A stretch of 64,000 nucleotides of DNA, taken from positions 1 to 64,000 of the forward strand of contig QZKS01000064.1 of the NCBI GenBank assembly GCA_003599865.1, written 5' to 3'. The DNA is from Desulfobacteraceae bacterium. GTDB lineage: Bacteria; Desulfobacterota; Desulfobacteria; Desulfobacterales; SURF-7. A program made the translations under genes and the position numbers. A model generated the notes under the pieces. That model made no database searches and had not been told where the DNA came from. It saw nothing but the letters and a program-made list of their open reading frames with translations. How positions within the stretch are numbered: the stretch's first letter is position 1; every line of letters begins with the position of its first letter. Below, piece by piece: positions 8,286 through 16,937 of the stretch.

Positions 8286-8881
8286 GCCGTATCAGCAGGT
8301 TTTTTTTGCGGCAGATATTCAATATCCGCTATATCCATCAGCATATTGCAATACCTTGCCAAGATAAAGAAGTAATCGGACAGGCGGTTCAGGTAAATTT
8401 GAGTGATCGCCATCCGTTCTTCCGTTTTTTTACCCAAAGGTTTTTCGTTTTGAACAAGACGAATCAAATGTCTCTCAGCCCGGCGGCAAATGGTTCTCGC
8501 CACATGGGCTGTTGCTGCTGCCTGTCCGCCGCCGGGAAGGATAAACGAATGGAGTTCCGGTAATGCCTGATCCATTTGGTCAATGGATTGTTCAAGATTT
8601 TCGATAAAAGCCGGGTCCAGGGGTGACAGTTGAGCAGCATAACCGGAATCAGGGGTTACGGCAAGCCATGAGCCGATCTGAAAAAGGACTCTCTGGATGT
8701 TTTGAATTTCGGAAACAATCTGTTTTTCTTCCTTTGGCAGAAATGTTAACAGCATTCCAATAAAGGAATTCAGTTCGTCAATTTCTCCATATGTTTCAAC
8801 ACGGTCATGGCATTTCAAAACCCTCTCGCCGCTGAACAGGCTTGTTTTTCCCCTGTCTCCTGTTTTGGTATACACTTTCAT
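8282..8881 (-). CDS. Cob(I)alamin adenosyltransferase, PduO type
   Basis: 199-residue ATP:cob(I)alamin adenosyltransferase, which makes coenzyme B12 from ATP and Co(I) corrinoid. The N-terminal signature VYTKTGDRGKTSLFSGERV (ATP site) and YGEIDELNSFIG are diagnostic for the PduO/MMAB group. Conserved C-terminal features include RRAER and the YLNRLSDYFFILAR helix. Its ribosome site is AAGGAAG just before ATG 8881. It lies directly upstream of, and overlaps, an FNR-type reductase. Methylmalonyl-CoA mutase or other B12 enzymes are likely users but none lies in this window. Confidence 0.92.
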   Translation of the reverse strand: MKVYTKTGDRGKTSLFSGERVLKCHDRVETYGEIDELNSFIGMLLTFLPKEEKQIVSEIQNIQRVLFQIGSWLAVTPDSGYAAQLSPLDPAFIENLEQSIDQMDQALPELHSFILPGGGQAAATAHVARTICRRAERHLIRLVQNEKPLGKKTEERMAITQIYLNRLSDYFFILARYCNMLMDIADIEYLPQKKPADTA

Positions 8882-8929
8882 ATCCTTCCTTTTTTTGCCT
8901 GATACAATGGTTGAAAATATGTTCCATGC

Positions 8930-10156
8930 CTAAACCGGGTCACTGTATCGAACTACCTGATTTCGTCCATTGTTTTTTGCCTGGTAGAGCGCTGCATCAG
9001 CCTGTTCCACAAGATAGGAGGAGTCGGTTTGGGGGGTCGGGACGGCACTTGCGACACCCAGACTGACGGTGATGTGATTCGCGATCTGGGAAAATTCATG
9101 CTTGATATTGATATGTTCGATAGATTGACGGATTTTTTCAGACAGGTTAAGGGCTTCTTCCATTTCCGTGTGCGGAAGAAGGATGATAAATTCTTCACCT
9201 CCATACCGGGCAAGAAGGTCATGGGACCTTCGGATATTCCGGTTTAATGCTTCACCGATTTTTTTCAGACACTGATCTCCTGCCTGATGCCCGTAGTTGT
9301 CATTATAGGATTTAAAAAAATCAATATCGAGAAAAATGAGAGAAAGAGGATATTGGTTTCTGGCTGCAGAACTCCATTCCCGTTCGAAGGTTTTGTCAAA
9401 ATGTCTTCTGTTGGCTGTTCCGGTCAGCTCATCGGATATGGAAAGCTGCTCGAGTTTTCGATTGTTTGCTTCAAGCTTGATGGTATTGATTCTTTGCAGA
9501 AGGGTTAAGAGAAAATCTCTTCGTATTTCTCCTTCCAGCTGGTAATTGCCGATCAGGCTGATCACGGCTGCGGTGAGCAGCACCAGGGAGCTGTTTTGTG
9601 CCGCCGCAACCGGCATCTGAGAAACATGATCGATCCCGATGACATATAAGAGAAGGATGGCGGCCGAATATCCGAATGCATATCGGAAACGAATTCTCAC
9701 GACGATATTTCCGAAGGTGATGATCAATATGATTCCGGTGTGATAGTGAACCACATTGGGATGCTGGCTGAGCATGAGAAACCATACAATGCTGGCAGAG
9801 GTCAGCAGGAGAAGAAAACCGGCAAAAAAATCCATATACCGGTAAAACGATTTAATCCGGATCAAAATCAGAAAAAGGCACATCAACGGCGTGACAATGC
9901 CAAGTCTGATCTTCCAGGCGGTAATATAAACATCCGGCAGCATGAAACGATCTGCAATACAGAAAAGATCAAACAGAATAATTGCGCTGAGTCCGAGCAG
10001 AAAATACCGTTTTCTTCTTTTGGGGGTATCCAGTGCGGTAAAAAATGTCTCCAGTTTTTTGGGGAATGTCAGGAACGTTGAACCATGAGCAAGACATTCA
10101 TGTATCTCCGGCTCAAGTTCAATCAGCTCATCTGAGAAGGTGTTTTCCGTAGACAT
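8930..10156 (-). CDS. Membrane diguanylate cyclase (GGDEF)
   Basis: 408 residues. An N-terminal cytoplasmic stretch (1-48) is followed by about six membrane helices (51-205), a short coiled linker (about 215-240) and a GGDEF domain (about 240-400). The active-site motif is GGEEF (319-323), the functional form, and an intact product-inhibition site RSHD (310-313) lies five residues before it. It is therefore predicted to make c-di-GMP and to be feedback-inhibited. The membrane part matches no sensor I can name. No strong ribosome site is seen before the ATG. PilZ (48593-48958) and HD-GYP (59154-60581) proteins in this window could act in the same pathway. Confidence 0.88.
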   Translation of the reverse strand: MSTENTFSDELIELEPEIHECLAHGSTFLTFPKKLETFFTALDTPKRRKRYFLLGLSAIILFDLFCIADRFMLPDVYITAWKIRLGIVTPLMCLFLILIRIKSFYRYMDFFAGFLLLLTSASIVWFLMLSQHPNVVHYHTGIILIITFGNIVVRIRFRYAFGYSAAILLLYVIGIDHVSQMPVAAAQNSSLVLLTAAVISLIGNYQLEGEIRRDFLLTLLQRINTIKLEANNRKLEQLSISDELTGTANRRHFDKTFEREWSSAARNQYPLSLIFLDIDFFKSYNDNYGHQAGDQCLKKIGEALNRNIRRSHDLLARYGGEEFIILLPHTEMEEALNLSEKIRQSIEHINIKHEFSQIANHITVSLGVASAVPTPQTDSSYLVEQADAALYQAKNNGRNQVVRYSDPV

Positions 10157-10267
10157 GGGGTTTTATGGTTGCTTTCCGTAAAGGAGTGAAGTGGTTATTT
10201 TTTAAGTAGTGTAAAATAGATGGGAAAACTTTTCAAGCATTAGTATGAGGACTGCAATGAAAATAAA

Positions 10268-10324
10268 GACTCCCCTTGAACGATCCTACCTGGTGGGGTT
10301 TCAGGTTTGTTTTCAAGGGGAGTC
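10268..10324. repeat. 13-bp inverted repeat with 31-base loop
   Basis: gactccccttgaa at 10268-10280 is perfectly matched by ttcaaggggagtc at 10312-10324. The loop contains a run with tggtggggtttc. No T tract follows on either strand, so it is not a standard terminator. It lies about 110 bases upstream of the diguanylate cyclase start and could be a regulatory structure or the ends of a small mobile remnant. Confidence 0.5.
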
Positions 10325-10592
10325 AGGGGCAATTGTATTCCTGGCTTTGCAATCAACAGAACAACGAACTCACTAATATTCTACTCAAATACTATTCAAA
10401 ATATATGCCCAATATGGATCAAAAAAAATGATTGATTCTTTGTTTTTGAAAATGGTGAATATAGAATCGGATCAAGAAGACATCAAGCTGAAAATATTTA
10501 AATTTTTGATAAGACGTCCGCCCGGATAACCCCGGTATGAATGGGCCGGAACTTCTCTGATCGTTCGGTTTATGGCTGGTTGTTCAAATCAA

Positions 10593-10637
10593 ATGGGGCA
10601 TATATGTATCGATAAATTCGATACATATATGCCCCAT
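10593..10637. repeat. 20-bp perfect inverted repeat (hairpin)
   Basis: Left arm atggggcatatatgtatcga (10593-10612), five-base loop taaat, right arm fully complementary (10618-10637). It lies 38 bases past the stop of the minus-strand gene ending at 10675, where a terminator would be expected. The arms carry no T-tract, so factor-independent termination is uncertain; mRNA 3-prime protection is an alternative. Confidence 0.6.
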
Positions 10638-10674
10638 GATACAACTTTGATGGGCGTCCGACTTTTTTCCCGGT

Positions 10675-11055
10675 TTATTGAATGGGGATCTTTTTTTCGG
10701 CAATACCGGCACTTCCATGCATATTGCAATCTGCCTCTGCTGTGATGGTGATAGGACCAGTTACCGTATATTGGATTTCACGGGTGAAATGTTCCGATTC
10801 AGGCGTGTCAAACATGCCGAATTCCCAGCGCTTGATCTCCTGATCATTGATTTTCACATATATCCAGTCTGTGTGATGAATAAAATTATTTCCATCGTGG
10901 GACACATGCAGTGTGATGGTAATCTCCTGTCCGATGGCAGCAGTTTCCGGAGCTTCAATACGAACGGAAGATTTGTCTGCGAATGCCGGTTTTCCGAAAG
11001 CGAGAAAAACAATATAAAAAACGACAGCGTAATAGAAAAATAATTTTCTGTTCAT
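10675..11055 (-). CDS. Exported desulfoferrodoxin/superoxide reductase-like protein
   Basis: 126 residues with a Sec signal peptide (about 1-26, ending KPAFA before DKSS). The mature part is the single beta-sandwich of the superoxide reductase family: HVSHDGNNFIHHTDWI (50-65) corresponds to the HPxxxxHHIxWI block, and CNMHG (110-114) is the hallmark Cys/His loop. H53, H60 or H61, C110 and H113 can serve as iron ligands. The N-terminal block of true enzymes (EKHVP, with one His ligand and the Glu of the site) reads DKSSV here, so one ligand is missing. It has no N-terminal rubredoxin-like domain. A strong AAGGAGG precedes the ATG. It may be a periplasmic oxygen-stress protein or a relative with changed chemistry. 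Confidence 0.65.
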   Translation of the reverse strand: MNRKLFFYYAVVFYIVFLAFGKPAFADKSSVRIEAPETAAIGQEITITLHVSHDGNNFIHHTDWIYVKINDQEIKRWEFGMFDTPESEHFTREIQYTVTGPITITAEADCNMHGSAGIAEKKIPIQ

Positions 11056-11095
11056 GTTACGTCCTCCTTGTTTGATGGAATCCGATTCGGGCTGT

Positions 11096-12544
11096 TCAGC
11101 CCGCGTTTCGTTTGGACATTATGGGCGAAATTGCATACAGCAGCAACTGGATAAAGGCAAAATACCCAAGGTATGGTGTAAATGCAAAAAGGACCACCAG
11201 CGGCAGATCAATGCGTCCGATCCATGGGTTTTTATCCATCATGCGTCCGACATGCACATATTTTGCGGGGAAAAGGTTCATGAGGAATGCAGCAGCAACC
11301 ATGATACCGGAACAGAAATAGTACCAGAAAATGATGCTGTCGGATCCTTGTTCGAAAGCCTGCGCAAGAATGATCAGGGGGGAGGTGACGAACAGGGCCG
11401 CTGCCGGTGTCGGCATGCCTTTAAAATAGCCCGGTATCGGATGCCTGTCCAATGTAAAATAGATCAGTCTTGAGATGCCGAAAACAGCATATACAATGGC
11501 GATGATGTGAACAGGAAGCCGGATGGTTGAGATTTCAGAGAGACAGATGTAGTAAATCCATGCCGGTGCCACACAGAAGCTGACCGTATCGGCAATATCG
11601 TCCATAATCCCGCCGAATGTGATTTTGGGTTTGCCGTCTACGGCAGGGGCATCATCGGCCAGACCGAGTTTGCGTGCCATGGCACCATCGAGCTTGTCAA
11701 AAATGGCCGCCCCTATCATGATTAAAAAAGCTTCTTTTATTCTTCCCTGATAGGCGAAAAAAACAGCCAGAAGTCCCATCATTGCATTCATGACGGTCAG
11801 TGCGTTTGGAAATATTGCCAGAATCTGTTTTCTAAGATGTTCATTTCCAAGGCAGAGTTCATCAAGGCAATAGGTGCCGTATTTCCGGCAATACCCGGCA
11901 ATGGAACCGAAATTGATAATCAGAAAAACAATTTCAAAAACAAAAAAAACACGGATCGGAATATTGCCCAGCCATGATATCCAGGAGTACAGTTTAATAG
12001 CGGGCCCGTCCGGGATGAGAAATGCATGGGCATATAATAACGCACCCAGCGGTGCGGCAACAATCGTCCGCAATCGGGTGAATTCGCTGGATTCCGGTTC
12101 CTGTCCTCTCCGGATGGCAAACCCCCGCATGAAAGAAGCAAAGTTATCCCGTATCAGAACAGTAACGCAAATTAACAGGATGAAAATGGCATGCAGGAAT
12201 TCAATTTTGGCAAAAGAGGGGTTGATAAAAATCATTCGCCACATCATCCCGGCTGTGAGCAATGGAAAAATAATGGAGTAAACGATTTTATCCATGATCC
12301 GATCCGCCAGCTGGGCCATCGTGTTATTGGGATGAAAACGGGCTGCAAACCAGCCGTCAACCAGATCAAAGGTCATGGATATAAACAGACATGATACACC
12401 GAGCAGGTAAGGCAACGGATCTTGTGTCAGCATGACGGCTATGGCGCACAGCATGCCACTGAATGCAAGGGGAGGGCGACCGTAAATCAGCAGGGCCGTT
12501 ATTCTTTTCGGGAGTTGTCTATGCGATTCCGTCTTTTGTTCCAT
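11096..12544 (-). CDS. Tandem CDP-alcohol phosphatidyltransferase (phosphatidylserine synthase-like)
   Basis: 482-residue membrane protein with two CDP-alcohol phosphotransferase units. The first (about 15-190) has a slightly altered motif, DLVDGWFAAR (60-69) then AQLADRIMD (77-85), with Ala for the usual Gly and one extra residue. The second (about 240-480) is canonical, DKLDGAMAR followed after an insertion by GGIMDDIAD and then TVSFCVAPAW, which resembles bacterial phosphatidylserine synthases. There are at least ten hydrophobic helices. The enzyme family transfers a phospho-alcohol or phosphatidyl group from CDP-linked donors to make phospholipids. The second unit is the better candidate for an active site; the first may use a different acceptor or be structural. 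The exact lipid product is not certain. Confidence 0.75.
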   Translation of the reverse strand: MEQKTESHRQLPKRITALLIYGRPPLAFSGMLCAIAVMLTQDPLPYLLGVSCLFISMTFDLVDGWFAARFHPNNTMAQLADRIMDKIVYSIIFPLLTAGMMWRMIFINPSFAKIEFLHAIFILLICVTVLIRDNFASFMRGFAIRRGQEPESSEFTRLRTIVAAPLGALLYAHAFLIPDGPAIKLYSWISWLGNIPIRVFFVFEIVFLIINFGSIAGYCRKYGTYCLDELCLGNEHLRKQILAIFPNALTVMNAMMGLLAVFFAYQGRIKEAFLIMIGAAIFDKLDGAMARKLGLADDAPAVDGKPKITFGGIMDDIADTVSFCVAPAWIYYICLSEISTIRLPVHIIAIVYAVFGISRLIYFTLDRHPIPGYFKGMPTPAAALFVTSPLIILAQAFEQGSDSIIFWYYFCSGIMVAAAFLMNLFPAKYVHVGRMMDKNPWIGRIDLPLVVLFAFTPYLGYFAFIQLLLYAISPIMSKRNAG

Positions 12545-12656
12545 AATAGTATGGTTTCAATTATTGTTCCTGGTTCGTGGTTCCATCGATGATATGTCTT
12601 AACTCACATATCCGAAATATGATCATGACGCAACAGATTTGGCATCAGACCGATAA

Positions 12657-14915
12657 CTAATTGTTGTTTTTTATAAATTCATAAAGTCTGCGGTTTGTGC
12701 AAACTTCATAGTACTTGCGGCCGGTCATCTGGATAACGTCCAGTGTATCACTTGAAACCAGCGGAATGTCCGCCTCCCGGATGACAAGACGCTGATATTT
12801 TCCGGAGATTGTAGGAAAAGTACCCGTATACACGACAAACTTTTCTTCCTGTATGTCCGGAGCATAACACCGGATTTTTTGAAGATTGATCTCTTCCTTC
12901 AGTTTGGCGAATCCATCCTGATTCAACTCGATTCCATTTACGTTATATCGTGAAAGAAGGTCATCGGATGTGCCGTTCAGGTCTTCATCCGGCGAGGTTT
13001 GATACACATACAGGTTAAAGGGGAGTTTTTGATCTGCAAATTTTTTGCGAAGAGATTTGGTGCATCCTGACAGCCGGTCTGCAAGGTTAATTGCCGGAGA
13101 AATCATAATCTGATTGTCGCCATCAAAAAGATAGGTAGGGGGTGTGTTCCGATAGCAGATACCGATTCCCTGTTCCAGAATGGGAAGCCGGTGTTGTTTG
13201 GACTTCGCATTGTATCGTTGTGTGATCATCAGCATGTTGATGGCAAGTCCGCATGCGCGGGCGACAGCATACCAGTCCTTGGGGGTGTCTTCTTTCTCAA
13301 AAATAGACAGGATGATGGCATCTCCCTCGATAAATACTTTTTCCGCACCATATTCGGCGAGGATTTCGGTAATCGGATTGAAGAAGTTAAAGCTGAAATA
13401 GGATGCCGGGTTCAGGCCCCGCTCTTTGATTTGATGGGTGATATCCGTGGAACCACGTACATCGGTCTTCAATATTACATGATTGGCGACCGGTTTTTCA
13501 ACTTCGGTTTGTTCGCTTGAGTGCAGGAAGTCATAAAGTGTATGGTTGATCCGGGACAATCGCAGGGTGTTTTCATCATCCGTCAGATTGATCCAGTCCA
13601 TGGCTTCTTTTAAAATTTTGTAGTTTTGAAGATCCCTGTGATAACGGGAGATTCCTTTCATATATTGGATCAGGTAATGCTTTTTGGTATCGGTATTGAC
13701 CTTTCTTTGATTTTTTACCGCTTCCAGCAATGGTTTCAGATTGGTGGTCTTCCCATCCGAGCCTTTTAATCGTTTCAATTTGTTTGTGATTTCATTTCTT
13801 TCTTTTGGCGATACCAGATATTTCAGGACTTCCAATGGATTCAGAGGAGGACAGTAATCCCGGTAAATCTGCTGCATTTCAAAGGATGCGGCAATTCCAT
13901 CGATCATTTTTTTCGTCTTGATTTTTTTGTAAAGGTAATTGAGGCGATTTTTCCGGGCTTTTGCTTCGTTTTTGAGACCGATGATTTCATCTTTGCTTTT
14001 TGTTCCTTTTCCAGACTCCCTTATTTTATTTTCGTACTCAAAATAATTGAACAGCGTGTCAATATTATCTTCTTCATTGATCTGTCCGGAGAGCTGTTTC
14101 ATAACCTCATCATTCACAGACTCGGTAATCACCGCTTTTTCATTTTTCTGATGAACCTTGTAAAAAAAGCCCTGAAGAAGATCTATGATCGGCGTGTATT
14201 TGATCGGATCGGTTAAACGGTTGCCGAACAATACATATGCTTCCGCCAGAAAATGATCGCTGGTGGAATTCTCAGCATGAATAACCGGGTTTGAGAAAAA
14301 AGCATCGGGAAGAAGTATATCCGGTCCGAAATTGGATTCCCTGGAATTCCGAACGTCCTGCAGTTGAATATCAATGAGAAACTGAAACAGTTCACCGGCA
14401 ACCTGGCTTTTGATTCGACGGCGGTTGTTTAAAAGATTGGAGAGTTCTTCTTTCAGCAGAATGACGGTTTTGATGCCGACACTTCCGGAAACTTCATGCT
14501 TGCGGATGATATTTTTATAGTGTTCCACCAGTATTTCAAAACGATTCCGTATTTCTTCCATGATCAGTTTGGTCAGGGCGGTCTGTGCCAGAAAATCAAT
14601 TTGATATTCTTTTTGCGCCTTGGCCGCACTGATGGCGTTCATCAGAACATCGACACAGGTTTCCTTGAAGTTATCCCTTGCCGCTGTCCATCCGGATGTG
14701 TTTTTTTTAATCAGTTCAAATTCACTCGCATTGGAGTGTATGGCCATCAGATATTCTACAACAGAAACCACTGATCGGCGAAGTTTTGGGCTGATATGGA
14801 CATCATGGTGGATATTGTCAACACCGGGGGTCAGCTTTTTTAAGGAAAAGTTGATTTTATATGACTTTAAGTCCGGTAAAGTGTGGTCAAATATTTTTAA
14901 GGAAGATGAAAACAA
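12657..14915 (-). CDS. Large helical protein with class III nucleotide-cyclase-like domain
   Basis: 752 residues from a TTG at 14915, which has AGGAG nine bases upstream. Residues 1-460 are mostly alpha-helical, charged and unassigned. A nucleotide-cyclase homology domain starts near 475: ILKTDVRGSTDIT (D485) and FIEGDAIILSIF (D532) match the two metal-binding aspartates of class III adenylate/guanylate cyclases. A region of about 120 residues (640-752) follows. No membrane segment or signal peptide is seen. If active it would make a cyclic nucleotide; the cNMP-binding protein at 49032-50186 would be a possible receiver. Base-specifying residues cannot be judged by eye, so cAMP, cGMP or inactivity all remain possible. 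Confidence 0.6.
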   Translation of the reverse strand: MFSSSLKIFDHTLPDLKSYKINFSLKKLTPGVDNIHHDVHISPKLRRSVVSVVEYLMAIHSNASEFELIKKNTSGWTAARDNFKETCVDVLMNAISAAKAQKEYQIDFLAQTALTKLIMEEIRNRFEILVEHYKNIIRKHEVSGSVGIKTVILLKEELSNLLNNRRRIKSQVAGELFQFLIDIQLQDVRNSRESNFGPDILLPDAFFSNPVIHAENSTSDHFLAEAYVLFGNRLTDPIKYTPIIDLLQGFFYKVHQKNEKAVITESVNDEVMKQLSGQINEEDNIDTLFNYFEYENKIRESGKGTKSKDEIIGLKNEAKARKNRLNYLYKKIKTKKMIDGIAASFEMQQIYRDYCPPLNPLEVLKYLVSPKERNEITNKLKRLKGSDGKTTNLKPLLEAVKNQRKVNTDTKKHYLIQYMKGISRYHRDLQNYKILKEAMDWINLTDDENTLRLSRINHTLYDFLHSSEQTEVEKPVANHVILKTDVRGSTDITHQIKERGLNPASYFSFNFFNPITEILAEYGAEKVFIEGDAIILSIFEKEDTPKDWYAVARACGLAINMLMITQRYNAKSKQHRLPILEQGIGICYRNTPPTYLFDGDNQIMISPAINLADRLSGCTKSLRKKFADQKLPFNLYVYQTSPDEDLNGTSDDLLSRYNVNGIELNQDGFAKLKEEINLQKIRCYAPDIQEEKFVVYTGTFPTISGKYQRLVIREADIPLVSSDTLDVIQMTGRKYYEVCTNRRLYEFIKNNN

Positions 14916-15096
14916 TATGGTTACTCCTGATGAATCTTTAGCGAATCAAAATCAATTGCCCAAATGACAAAAAAGAAATTTTTTGACTTTTTACGAGACT
15001 GTCAACGATAGTTACCATAAATTTCTCAAAGTTCAAGTTCTAAGATGTGGGGCATATGAAAAGATGCATTCAGGGGGGAAAAACCATTCCGTCAGG

Positions 15097-15546
15097 TCAG
15101 GTCTTTTTAATGTTGAACCATTCAGACAAATGATTCCGGATCTTATCTTTTGACAATAGGTTATCATTTCTTGGGTCATAGATTCCGATTCGCAGCGAGA
15201 TGTAATCTTCATCTCCCCAGGGCCACCAGACAGCAAAGAGCATTGGATCTGTTGTTTCGCCGGATGCAAACAAAATCTGCCCGGGGATAATCCCAAAAAT
15301 AGAGCTTATAAAACGGTCAATAAATTCTGTTGCATTATCAATAGTGGTAAAATCCCACTGGTGTGGGAATTTATTTACAAGGGTCCGGAGAAGGGGTTTA
15401 TCCTCTTTTTTACCAAATACAATTCGTATGACTTGAAAGTCTTCATCCCATGACACCGTATACGGGGAAGGGATGGAATCTCTCACCGAATCGCATATTT
15501 CCTTGAAATTTGTCAGATCGATTGTGCTCATAACCTTGATTTCCAT
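15097..15546 (-). CDS. Hypothetical protein coupled to TPR lipoprotein
   Basis: 149 residues, no recognised domain. It is soluble, with a mixed alpha/beta composition and a tryptophan-rich stretch FAVWWPWGDEDYISLRIGIYDPRN (only part of which looks conserved-like) near 105-128. The ATG at 15546 overlaps the stop of the TPR lipoprotein by one base (TAATG), which suggests translational coupling; an internal ATG at 15531 is also possible. I cannot assign a function. Confidence 0.6.
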   Translation of the reverse strand: MEIKVMSTIDLTNFKEICDSVRDSIPSPYTVSWDEDFQVIRIVFGKKEDKPLLRTLVNKFPHQWDFTTIDNATEFIDRFISSIFGIIPGQILFASGETTDPMLFAVWWPWGDEDYISLRIGIYDPRNDNLLSKDKIRNHLSEWFNIKKT

Positions 15547-16937
15547 TATTGGGATTCTGCAGCCCGCTGACCGGAATCATTTTTCACCATTCTTTCCGGG
15601 GTATCACGCCATGGCTTGCCGGCTTTGTATGATTGTAAATGTTTATGAAATTCGTTCATTGCTTTTGCATTTTGAACCTTGCTCTTGCTCATCAGCAAAA
15701 TCGACTTTTCCTGGGTGGAGACCGCTTCCTGGAAATTGCCGGTTTCCGCATAGGCAGCAGCGAGCGTGTCCAGTTTAAATGAATCCGGCCTCAGAAGTAT
15801 GGCCCGGGTGCTGAGCTGCAGTGCTCTCTTTCCATCCCGTGCGGTTGGATCCGGACAGGTTGATAATATCCAGGCAAGACTATTGTAGGCTTCCGGATCT
15901 CTCGGGTTGATTTCCATTGTCCGGGTATAGTCGGCAATCGCTTTCTGGTACTCTCCGATGTTACGCCAGGTAATGCCCCGATTGTTATACGCATTCGTAT
16001 ATCGGGGATCGATTTCAACAGCCTTTGAAAAGTCCTGGATTGCCTGGTCATATTTTTTCAGTGTAAAGGAGATGATTCCCCGGCTGTTGTATGCTTTAGC
16101 CAGATTGGGATTCATTTTGACGGCATGCGAGAAATCCTGCCATGAATTTTTCAGATCACCCTTTTTAAACCAGGCAACACCCCTGCTGCTGAATGTCTCC
16201 GGATTATGAGAGTTCAGCTTCAATGCTTTGTTATAATCATTGATTGCCTTGTCATAATCCGCCATCAGGAAATAGGTCATGCCGCGATTGATAAAGGCAT
16301 CTTCATTATAGTAGTTGATTTTTATGGAACTGGAAAAATCCTCTATCGCTTTTGGGTACTGTCTTTGCTCACGAAATGCGATCCCCCTGCTGTTATAGGC
16401 AACAACATAGCCCGGATTGATTTCAATGGCCTTGGTGTAATCGGAAATTGCTTTTTCATAGTCGCCCTTGTTTTTCCATATAATCCCTCTGCTGTTATAG
16501 GCGGAGGCCAGAATCGGATTGGTCTGCTGGATAATGACGTTGAAGTCTTCTACGGCATTATCATAATCGTTCATGATATAACTGGTAACGCCCCTGTTGT
16601 TGTATGCCTCGATAAAGCCCGGGTCCAGGACAATAGCCTTGCCGAATTCCGCGATGGCCAGTTCATAGTTTTCCTTTTTTTTCCAGGCAACACCGAGACT
16701 GTTGTGCGCAGGCGCAAAATAGGGATCAAGCTTGAGGGTTTCATTAAAATCTTCGATCGCACTATCGTACAATTCGGATTCTATAAAGGATCTGCCCCGG
16801 TTATATCTTTCCGTTACGCTCATTTTGGTGGAAGGATCTTCAGATAGATGCGCTTTCTGAATGGCCTGACACCCGTTCAGGAAGGACAGACCTATCAAAA
16901 AGGAGAGCCCGGACAGTATACGCGCCATGTTTTTCAT
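15546..16937 (-). CDS. TPR-repeat lipoprotein
   Basis: 463 residues. A signal peptide with lipobox LNGC places the lipidated cysteine at residue 23; the next residue is Gln, which favours the outer membrane. At least nine tetratricopeptide repeats follow (about 43-360) with near-identical units such as AYNSRGI, DYDKAI and AIEINP. The final 60 residues are charged and not repeated. TPR lipoproteins act as scaffolds for envelope complexes; no partner is evident except the coupled 149-residue protein. The start at 16937 is supported by GGGGGT upstream. Confidence 0.8.
   Translation of the reverse strand: MKNMARILSGLSFLIGLSFLNGCQAIQKAHLSEDPSTKMSVTERYNRGRSFIESELYDSAIEDFNETLKLDPYFAPAHNSLGVAWKKKENYELAIAEFGKAIVLDPGFIEAYNNRGVTSYIMNDYDNAVEDFNVIIQQTNPILASAYNSRGIIWKNKGDYEKAISDYTKAIEINPGYVVAYNSRGIAFREQRQYPKAIEDFSSSIKINYYNEDAFINRGMTYFLMADYDKAINDYNKALKLNSHNPETFSSRGVAWFKKGDLKNSWQDFSHAVKMNPNLAKAYNSRGIISFTLKKYDQAIQDFSKAVEIDPRYTNAYNNRGITWRNIGEYQKAIADYTRTMEINPRDPEAYNSLAWILSTCPDPTARDGKRALQLSTRAILLRPDSFKLDTLAAAYAETGNFQEAVSTQEKSILLMSKSKVQNAKAMNEFHKHLQSYKAGKPWRDTPERMVKNDSGQRAAESQ

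Larger units (their letters stand above)
10157..10674. other. Non-coding gap with two inverted repeats
   Basis: 518 bases without a gene, between the diguanylate cyclase and the superoxide-reductase-like gene, both on the minus strand. It is AT-rich and holds two inverted repeats listed separately (10268-10324 and 10593-10637). Otherwise I see only upstream DNA of the cyclase gene and downstream DNA of the other gene. Confidence 0.7.
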
